Source: Bacterioplanes sp.
Lineage (GTDB): Bacteria > Pseudomonadota > Gammaproteobacteria > Pseudomonadales > Oceanobacteraceae
Assembly (NCBI GenBank): GCA_014859445.1
Contig: JACUUC010000001.1
Location: 124,001 to 188,000, forward strand
Direction of reading: 5' to 3'
Length of the DNA: 64,000 nucleotides
This document shows, one piece after another, positions 58,626 through 64,000 of this stretch. Under the pieces are notes generated by a model. It saw nothing but the letters and a program-made list of their open reading frames with translations, had not been told where the DNA came from and did no database searches. Position numbers and translations under genes: made by a program. Position 1 is the first letter of the stretch, and every line of letters starts with the position of its first letter.

Positions 58626-60099
58626 CAGACTTACCCCAGCTTTTTTTTGTTTGGCTTAATTTAGCACGTTCGGTTTTAATTTTCGCCAGCAACGCCTCAG
58701 CGCTATGCTCACCACAAATCAGCTCAGGGTTAGCCGCCCGCCAGTCAGCGGTGAGTTCACCACGAAAGGCTTTGGCGAGGATGGATTGGGTGAGGTTATT
58801 GACCCGACTAAGCGCTGCCTGCGCGGCTTGTTCAATGCGGTCGGCAAAGGCAAAGAGCTCTTCTACCCGGCGGACAATTTCGGTTTGTTCTTCAGGTGAA
58901 GGCATTGGGATTGGCAGCAAACTTAATGTGGTTTTATTAATACTTGCAAGGTTAACTGATTGAGTCCCGTTTCTTAAAAAATATTCCTTCCCTTCGGAGT
59001 TACCATAGAAAGAAATAAATTTTGACTCAATTTTTTCTGAGAAGCAGCGCGCCCTAAAAACATGATTTTGATGAATACAATCGTCTATTTGTGATTCCCA
59101 AATCCAACCACGGCCAAGCTTGTCAATGTCGCCACCTTCATTAAACAAAATATCACCATACTGTAATTTCAATGACTCTGCTTTATCTGGTGACACCTCT
59201 ATTTCCTTTATCTCGTCAAGATTAAGATAGCCGCGCTGCACATTTGCTACTCTAAGATATGGACGAGAAACTGTTTCACCGTTAGATTTTGAGCCTTTTG
59301 CAACTCCACTTGCAATATCAGCTATCTTAGATAAACGAACCCAAGACCAATCACCGGGCGTTACTATCGTAATTTCTTCAGCTGATATTGGTTTATCAGC
59401 CAACTCCAATATTTTTTTTGATTTAATAAGACCGCTAAATGTTTTAACAAGATCAGAAATATCCGAACACGAATTATCTTCACGCCACTCCTCCGTCAAC
59501 TTGCCACTTACCGTGGCGGCGAGGACGGATTGGCGGAAGCGTTTTAGGATGTCGGGGATGCGCTCGAGGCGGGCTTTGGTGTTGTCGACCTGTGTCAGCA
59601 AGGTGTCGAGTTTTTCGGCGATGACTTTTTGTTCGGCTAGTGGGGGGAGTGGAAACTCATAACCCTGAACGTCAGACGATTTCGCTGCAGGGTACAGCGC
59701 CCCCTGAACGGCACCACTTATTGCATCAATAAAGTGCTTAGAACGCGTCAATGCAAAAACATAACGTCCATCGACAATCAACGGTTTGATAACTTCAAAG
59801 CCTGTTGAAGCTATCTGCTCATTAAGCTCGTCAGGAACAAGTGCTACAGCATTAAGATTCGGTCTTGTCAAAGAAACAAGCACATCGCCTGAGTTTATGA
59901 CCTTCCTCGCCCGACTTGGTGCGGAATCGCCGAGTAACTTCTGCGGTGTCTGTATAATTTTCAGGTCTCTGTTGATGCTGCCAATATCAACGTAGATGAA
60001 CTCTTCTGATGCGTTAGGTGTACGTTGTTCGCCTTTTGTTGCAATGTCGCTTATTCGAGAGAGACACCAACCTTTCGGTAGATTAACCTCAGCCATCAC
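58615..60099 (-). CDS. hsdS: Type I restriction specificity subunit HsdS
   Basis: HsdS recognises DNA and binds HsdM and HsdR. The 494-residue protein has two target-recognition domains (about 1-150 and 230-400) separated by conserved helical regions (LAEQKVIAEKLDTLLTQVDN, about 155-175, and PEEQTEIVRRVEELFAFADR, about 405-424), the normal two-part layout. It overlaps hsdM by 4 bases (GTGATG with TGA). The second recognition domain predicts a bipartite site that cannot be read from the sequence. Confidence 0.93.
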   Translation of the reverse strand: MMAEVNLPKGWCLSRISDIATKGEQRTPNASEEFIYVDIGSINRDLKIIQTPQKLLGDSAPSRARKVINSGDVLVSLTRPNLNAVALVPDELNEQIASTGFEVIKPLIVDGRYVFALTRSKHFIDAISGAVQGALYPAAKSSDVQGYEFPLPPLAEQKVIAEKLDTLLTQVDNTKARLERIPDILKRFRQSVLAATVSGKLTEEWREDNSCSDISDLVKTFSGLIKSKKILELADKPISAEEITIVTPGDWSWVRLSKIADIASGVAKGSKSNGETVSRPYLRVANVQRGYLNLDEIKEIEVSPDKAESLKLQYGDILFNEGGDIDKLGRGWIWESQIDDCIHQNHVFRARCFSEKIESKFISFYGNSEGKEYFLRNGTQSVNLASINKTTLSLLPIPMPSPEEQTEIVRRVEELFAFADRIEQAAQAALSRVNNLTQSILAKAFRGELTADWRAANPELICGEHSAEALLAKIKTERAKLSQTKKSWGKSVEN

Positions 60100-61661
60100 A
60101 CCGCCCCTTCCAACGCCTTTAACAACCCATCCAGCTCACTGAGCGCAGCTTCCAGCTCATCTTTTGCTTCACGCGCCAGCACGTCTGGTTCTGGCAAATT
60201 GGCGGCATCGACGCTGTCTTTGTCTTTTAACCAGCTAATATCCAGCGAGTCGGCTTTAAGCTCGCGGATCCACTCGCGGCTAAACGTGCGCCAGCGGCTG
60301 TGGGCCAGCTTGCTGTCTACGCCCTGGTTTTCATCGGTTTCTGCTACTTCAACCTGTTCAGCATTAAAGCTATATTCTCCCTCTTCGCGCGGGCTTTGGC
60401 CGTTGGCATCGTCGCCAAACACCGCTTCAAACGGCGTTAAATGTTGCTCACCAAAGGGCGTGCGTTTGCCAAAGCTGGGCATATTGGTGCGCAGGTCATA
60501 CACCCACACGTTCTCGGTGCAGTTTTCTTGCTGGTGTTTGTCTTTAGCGCTGCCTTTAGTAAAAAACAGCACATTGGTTTTAACGCCCTGTGCATAGAAG
60601 ATACCGGTGGGCAGGCGCAAGATGGTGTGCAGGTTGCACTTGTGCATTAAATCGCGCCGCACCTCGGTGCCGACACCGGCTTCAAACAATACGTTATCGG
60701 GCAGTACCACCGCGGCGCGACCGCCGGGTTTTAAGTTGCGGTAAATATGCTGCAAAAACGCCAGCTGTTTATTGCTGGTTTTATAGGTTAAATCGTCACG
60801 GGTATTGCTGGCCTCGCCACCTTTGCTGGTGCCAAACGGCGGGTTGGCTAAGATAATATCGGCACGCGCTAAGCTTTTACCGCTATCACCCAGCGCATTA
60901 CCCAGATGCACCACGCCCTCAGCGTCACCTTCCATACCATGTAATAAGCAATTCATGAGTGCTAAACGGCGGGTGCCGGGCACCAGTTCAATACCAACAA
61001 AGGCGTTATTGCGCTGAAAGCTTTGTTCTGTGGCAGTGAGATCATATAAATCATCCGTCTGCTGTTTAATATACGCATCGGCGGCAATTAAAAAACCAGC
61101 GGTGCCGGCCGCCGGGTCTTGCACTACCTCGCCCGGCTTGGGCTTAATACAGCGCACCATGCTGTTAATTAAGGCGCGCGGGGTAAAGTATTGGCCAGCA
61201 CCCGATTTCGTTTCGCCGGCGTTTTTCTCCAGCAAGCCTTCGTATAAATCGCCCAGGCCGTCTTTGGCGGCGCTGAACCAGTCTATTTGGTCCAGCGTTT
61301 TAATCATCTGCTCTAAATGGCGTGGCTCACGTAAACGGGTTTGCGCATCGGCGTAAATGGCACTGATCAGCGGGTCTTCATGCACCAGATTGCCCAGTGC
61401 ATCTTTGCCGGTCGACAGGCTTAATAGAATGCGTTTGTAGTCATCTAGCAGGTTAATGCCTGACTTGCCGTTTAAGTCGGTCCAGCGGCAGCCCTCTGGC
61501 AACGGGTGTTTTTTTAAGGTGCCGGCTTCGGTGTTTTCATGCACCATTTTAATAAACAGCAGCAGTACCAGCTCGGTGACGTAATCGCTGTAGTTAATGC
61601 CGTCGTCGCGCAGTACGTCACACAGGTTCCAGAGTTTTTGTACAATGTCGTTGTTGGTCAT
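60096..61661 (-). CDS. hsdM: Type I restriction modification methyltransferase HsdM
   Basis: HsdM makes N6-methyladenine at the site chosen by HsdS. The 521-residue protein has an N-terminal HsdM_N domain (about 1-130), methyltransferase motif I DPAAGTAGF (residues 182-190) and motif IV NPPF (273-276), and a C-terminal coiled region. ATG 61661 follows a weak GAG. hsdM comes 20 bases after the TOPRIM-like gene, so the two are probably on one transcript. Confidence 0.95.
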   Translation of the reverse strand: MTNNDIVQKLWNLCDVLRDDGINYSDYVTELVLLLFIKMVHENTEAGTLKKHPLPEGCRWTDLNGKSGINLLDDYKRILLSLSTGKDALGNLVHEDPLISAIYADAQTRLREPRHLEQMIKTLDQIDWFSAAKDGLGDLYEGLLEKNAGETKSGAGQYFTPRALINSMVRCIKPKPGEVVQDPAAGTAGFLIAADAYIKQQTDDLYDLTATEQSFQRNNAFVGIELVPGTRRLALMNCLLHGMEGDAEGVVHLGNALGDSGKSLARADIILANPPFGTSKGGEASNTRDDLTYKTSNKQLAFLQHIYRNLKPGGRAAVVLPDNVLFEAGVGTEVRRDLMHKCNLHTILRLPTGIFYAQGVKTNVLFFTKGSAKDKHQQENCTENVWVYDLRTNMPSFGKRTPFGEQHLTPFEAVFGDDANGQSPREEGEYSFNAEQVEVAETDENQGVDSKLAHSRWRTFSREWIRELKADSLDISWLKDKDSVDAANLPEPDVLAREAKDELEAALSELDGLLKALEGAV

Positions 61662-61681
61662 GCTTTACTCGAGTTTAAAAA

Positions 61682-62194
61682 TTATTGGCCTTGTAACAGT
61701 TCGCGTACTGCTACAACTGAGGTATTTTGCGTTGCAATTACCACCGGCAAGGTAAATAAGCTAGCGTAAGCTTCCGGTTTGGTATGATGCGCAGCCAAGC
61801 GCGGATGCAACCGTTGCTTAAGAGCCTGACTGCTCTCATGGGGTTGTACCCTCTCACCCAACACGTCTAGCAGGGCACCTTCTAAGCAGTGTGGTTGCCA
61901 TAAAATAATCTGATAGCCTGCCGCTTTGGCATTTTTTATATCAGCTGAGGTTGGTGGAATATCATCGTCAAGTACGAAGTAGCGATAGTTATAGTCTTCT
62001 GCCTGATAGGCGCGGCTGGCATGGGTAATAATATTCCCCGGTGAACCACCATCTCCTGCCTTTACTGTAACCCTGCGGCCATGGCCCCTTTGTACCAGCA
62101 AGCTTTTAAGGTGATCGATAAAGGCTTTGTCATCACTGCCCTCGCCAACAACTAAGAGCGTGGTCAAACTGACATGGCGCGGCTTCCTTGGCAT
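61682..62194 (-). CDS. Small TOPRIM/RloB-like protein in the hsd operon
   Basis: A 170-residue protein not matched to a named family with certainty. Its pattern (VVGEGSDDKAF with Glu18, then SPGNIITHASRA, then YFVLDDDIP with Asp76-78, then PHCLEGAL with Glu105) follows the TOPRIM-like RloB proteins that pair with RloA-type ATPases. The acidic residues could bind metal for nuclease action; this is inference. It follows the ATPase gene by 8 bases and precedes hsdM by 20, so it is embedded in the operon. Confidence 0.65.
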   Translation of the reverse strand: MPRKPRHVSLTTLLVVGEGSDDKAFIDHLKSLLVQRGHGRRVTVKAGDGGSPGNIITHASRAYQAEDYNYRYFVLDDDIPPTSADIKNAKAAGYQIILWQPHCLEGALLDVLGERVQPHESSQALKQRLHPRLAAHHTKPEAYASLFTLPVVIATQNTSVVAVRELLQGQ

Positions 62195-62202
62195 GCATGC
62201 TC

Positions 62203-63387
62203 CTACAAGTTTGGCACAGCGCCCAGGGCACCCGCCATATATTTAGCGTACAGATTATCGTCGGCACGTAACCCTACAATGTCATCAGCCCGCCAGGACT
62301 CGCTGCACTGTCCGATTTTTTCAACCAGATACACTTGATGTTTTTGCAATAGGTTCAGCACCTCTGGCGTATGACAGGTAAAAATAAGCTGTGCCTGTTT
62401 GGGGTTGGTATGTTCAAAGCGGAACCAATCCAACAGGATGGGGACCAGGTGGGGATGTAAATCGTTATCCAGCTCATCAATTACCGCGACGCCACCTTGT
62501 TGCAAGGTTTTTAATATCGGTTCTAATAAGACAAAAGCAGACTGGGTGCCGCTGGACTCGTCAAAAAACGGCAGCTCAAAATTTTTACCGTCATCAGTTT
62601 GATGCAGACCAAAAGGTACATAAATAGTGCCTTCTTTTCCCGTTTCATCACGACTGATTAATTGTTTAATTTCAACACGACTAAGCCCCAAGTCAAACTG
62701 GCACATCGCCTCTGTCATTGGTTCTAAAAGTTCAGGGGCATGGGCAAACCTTTCGGCAGCGCGCATTAGTTCGCCATGCTGAAAATGACGGCGGCCGGAA
62801 CTGGCCACATTCGTTTCTATGTGCTGAAAATAGTCAACAAAGCCTTTTGCTTCTGCCACGTCAAAATTATGTGCAGCACTGATAATGGATGCATTGCTGC
62901 GAATTTTTTCAGCTTGCGGCTTGGCAAAGCCAAAGCCTTTTTGCTTAACAAGGTAGCCGTCGGCTTGTTTTTCACGCTTAATTAAATAACTAAATTGATT
63001 GCTGGTTTTCTCAAATAACGCTTCAAACTGTACTTCTTTTTCCTTAAGAACGAGTTGATAGCGGTAATCTTTACCCTTGTGAAAGAATTCCAGCTCAAAC
63101 ATGGTTGGTAAAATTTCTTTAAAGCGATGGGGTTCATAGGGAATACCCTCATCAGGCGCTGTGCGCAAAAACGAGTTTGCAATAAACCAGCTTAAAAATG
63201 CCAGTGGCTTTAACAGTTGTGTTTTACCCGAACCATTGGCACCGATAATGGCTATGGCTTTATTAAAACGATCACCATCAACGTGAATATCAAAACCGGA
63301 CGGCGTGGGCTTTTTGCCTAATGCAAAATCAATCACCGTCTCTTCTGCAAAGCTGTAGAAGTTACTGAAGGTTAGTTTCTTAAGCAT
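62203..63387 (-). CDS. AAA ATPase of the RloA/AbiLi type
   Basis: A 394-residue ATPase (AAA15/AAA21-like). Walker A GANGSGKT (residues 49-56), a signature-like DESSGTQ (about 276-282), Walker B AVIDELDNDLHP (about 301-312) and the switch His in TCHTPEVLN (about 337-345). The start was set at ATG 63387, where the conserved domain begins; the open frame to 63519 adds 44 residues with no support. Paired with the small TOPRIM/RloB-like protein, a common defence pairing. An AT-rich gap separates it from hsdR. Confidence 0.82.
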   Translation of the reverse strand: MLKKLTFSNFYSFAEETVIDFALGKKPTPSGFDIHVDGDRFNKAIAIIGANGSGKTQLLKPLAFLSWFIANSFLRTAPDEGIPYEPHRFKEILPTMFELEFFHKGKDYRYQLVLKEKEVQFEALFEKTSNQFSYLIKREKQADGYLVKQKGFGFAKPQAEKIRSNASIISAAHNFDVAEAKGFVDYFQHIETNVASSGRRHFQHGELMRAAERFAHAPELLEPMTEAMCQFDLGLSRVEIKQLISRDETGKEGTIYVPFGLHQTDDGKNFELPFFDESSGTQSAFVLLEPILKTLQQGGVAVIDELDNDLHPHLVPILLDWFRFEHTNPKQAQLIFTCHTPEVLNLLQKHQVYLVEKIGQCSESWRADDIVGLRADDNLYAKYMAGALGAVPNL

Positions 63388-63582
63388 GAAAAGCTCATTT
63401 GAACAAATTTTTGTGCATTTTGCGCCACAACAGTGAATTAAACAAGCTTTTAGTACCGACTTCTCTACGCAGTGATAAAAATTAAACAGATATAAAAAAC
63501 GCCACAAATTAGGCATCAACAGTTACATATGCATAAAAAATAGCAAAAACTATACATCCGATGCTTTGTTTTAAGCTGGCTG
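63388..63582 (-). other. AT-rich gap between hsdR and the ATPase gene
   Basis: 195 bases with no coding support. It is AT-rich and contains TTGATG, TATATC and similar boxes on the minus strand that could form a promoter, but no pair with ideal spacing was found. It suggests that the genes downstream of hsdR can have their own promoter. Confidence 0.35.
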
Positions 63583-64000
63583 TTATGCCCAGATCGCGTC
63601 GGAAAGCTCTGCTAACACTTGTTCCAATTGATCCTCCAACACCACATTCAACCGTTTAGCACCGCCATCGTTAGCAAAGCAGTTATTCACAAAATCGCGG
63701 TCGACCACCACTTCGTGTACCAGCTGTTTGGCTAGCCGCTCTAACCATTTACGTTGGTTAGGATTAAAACTGTGTTGCTGATACAAGCGCTGCATGGCTT
63801 GGGCTACGCGTTGCTCAAACGGCAACAGTGGCTCGCCCAGCGCAGCACGGCGAATATGGCCAATAATGCTGGCGGCAATGTCTTGGTTGGTTTGGTTGCG
63901 CACCGCGCTTTGCAGTTTGGCTTCGGAATAGCCTGCGCCATCGAGCAGCAGCTTCACTTCTTTTAGCTGCTCGCGAGATAAATCACGCGGCTTGTTGACC
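63583..64000 (-). CDS. hsdR: Type I restriction enzyme HsdR, C-terminal part (cut by window edge)
   Basis: The frame is open to the end of the window and encodes about 139 residues of the C-terminal helical domain. The opening NKPRDLSREQLKEVKLLLDG followed by GYSEAKLQ and the ending of conserved helices (NCFANDGGAKRLNVVLEDQLEQVLAEL) match the EcoEI-type HsdR C-terminus. HsdR is the translocase/nuclease subunit of the type I system; its motor and nuclease domains lie beyond position 64000. Its stop is followed by a 195-base gap. Confidence 0.82.
   Translation of the reverse strand, partial: VNKPRDLSREQLKEVKLLLDGAGYSEAKLQSAVRNQTNQDIAASIIGHIRRAALGEPLLPFEQRVAQAMQRLYQQHSFNPNQRKWLERLAKQLVHEVVVDRDFVNNCFANDGGAKRLNVVLEDQLEQVLAELSDAIWA

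Noticed and set aside
63388-63519. 44-residue N-terminal extension of the RloA-like ATPase
   Set aside because: The conserved domain begins at the internal ATG, and the extension is Cys- and Phe-rich with no homology to the family start.

Overview
The window reads as a chromosomal segment of a motile, aerobic gammaproteobacterium. Core gene order matches Escherichia coli and Pseudomonas: rpsB-tsf-pyrH-frr-uppS-cdsA-dxr-rseP-bamA-skp-lpxD-fabZ-lpxA-lpxB-rnhB, dapA-bamC-purC, map-glnD, and argG-motY-pyrC-rnt. The long (about 530 residue) isocitrate lyase, the MotY protein and the finR/fpr-like pair point towards the Pseudomonas / Oceanospirillales side of the class. The exact genus cannot be read from the sequence alone.

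Layout. 1-2600: a Gln-rich lipoprotein, an outer-membrane barrel protein and purC. 2.6-8 kb: YycJ-like hydrolase, short bamC and dapA in one coupled operon, then a PerM-type transporter, a TusA-like protein and the periplasmic protease/chaperone BepA. 8-11.9 kb: isocitrate lyase, a YhiN-type flavoprotein and an acyltransferase. 11.9-26.3 kb: the large envelope operon from rpsB down to rnhB, all on the minus strand with many ATGA/GTGA overlaps. It covers translation (S2, EF-Ts, RRF), UMP kinase, isoprenoid and undecaprenyl synthesis, phospholipid precursor synthesis, the BAM complex and lipid A. 26.6-36.9 kb: map, glnD, pirin, DEAD-box helicase, nth, gloA, an HBM-type chemoreceptor, an ATP-NAD kinase-like protein and phospholipase A. 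37.9-43.7 kb: an unrecognised coiled-coil/zinc-ribbon protein, fpr with a divergent LysR regulator, a YgjP-like metallopeptidase, an old yellow enzyme and a serine hydrolase. 43.8-55.5 kb: argG, motY, pyrC, rnt, yacL, a GreA/B-C-like protein, a sugar-phosphate mutarotase, a LysR regulator, hom, a GcvR-like ACT protein and uup.

55.6-64 kb (end of window): a defence island, all on the minus strand. It is a type I restriction-modification operon (hsdR, cut by the window edge; hsdM; hsdS) with two further nuclease/ATPase-type pairs built into it. Between hsdR and hsdM sit an AAA ATPase and a small TOPRIM/RloB-like protein. After hsdS, and overlapping it, come an AAA ATPase and an HNH protein resembling the Septu (PtuA/PtuB) pair, followed by an Mrr-type restriction endonuclease. 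This composite arrangement is the best candidate for an interesting system here.

Regulation visible in the sequence includes two strong matches to the sigma-28 (FliA) promoter pattern, upstream of motY and of the chemoreceptor gene. There is an extended -10 promoter and long leader for rpsB, several bidirectional terminators between convergent genes, a dyad between fpr and its LysR neighbour, and a terminator hairpin only 14 bases ahead of the zinc-ribbon gene. No tRNA, rRNA, insertion sequence, prophage or CRISPR array was seen.
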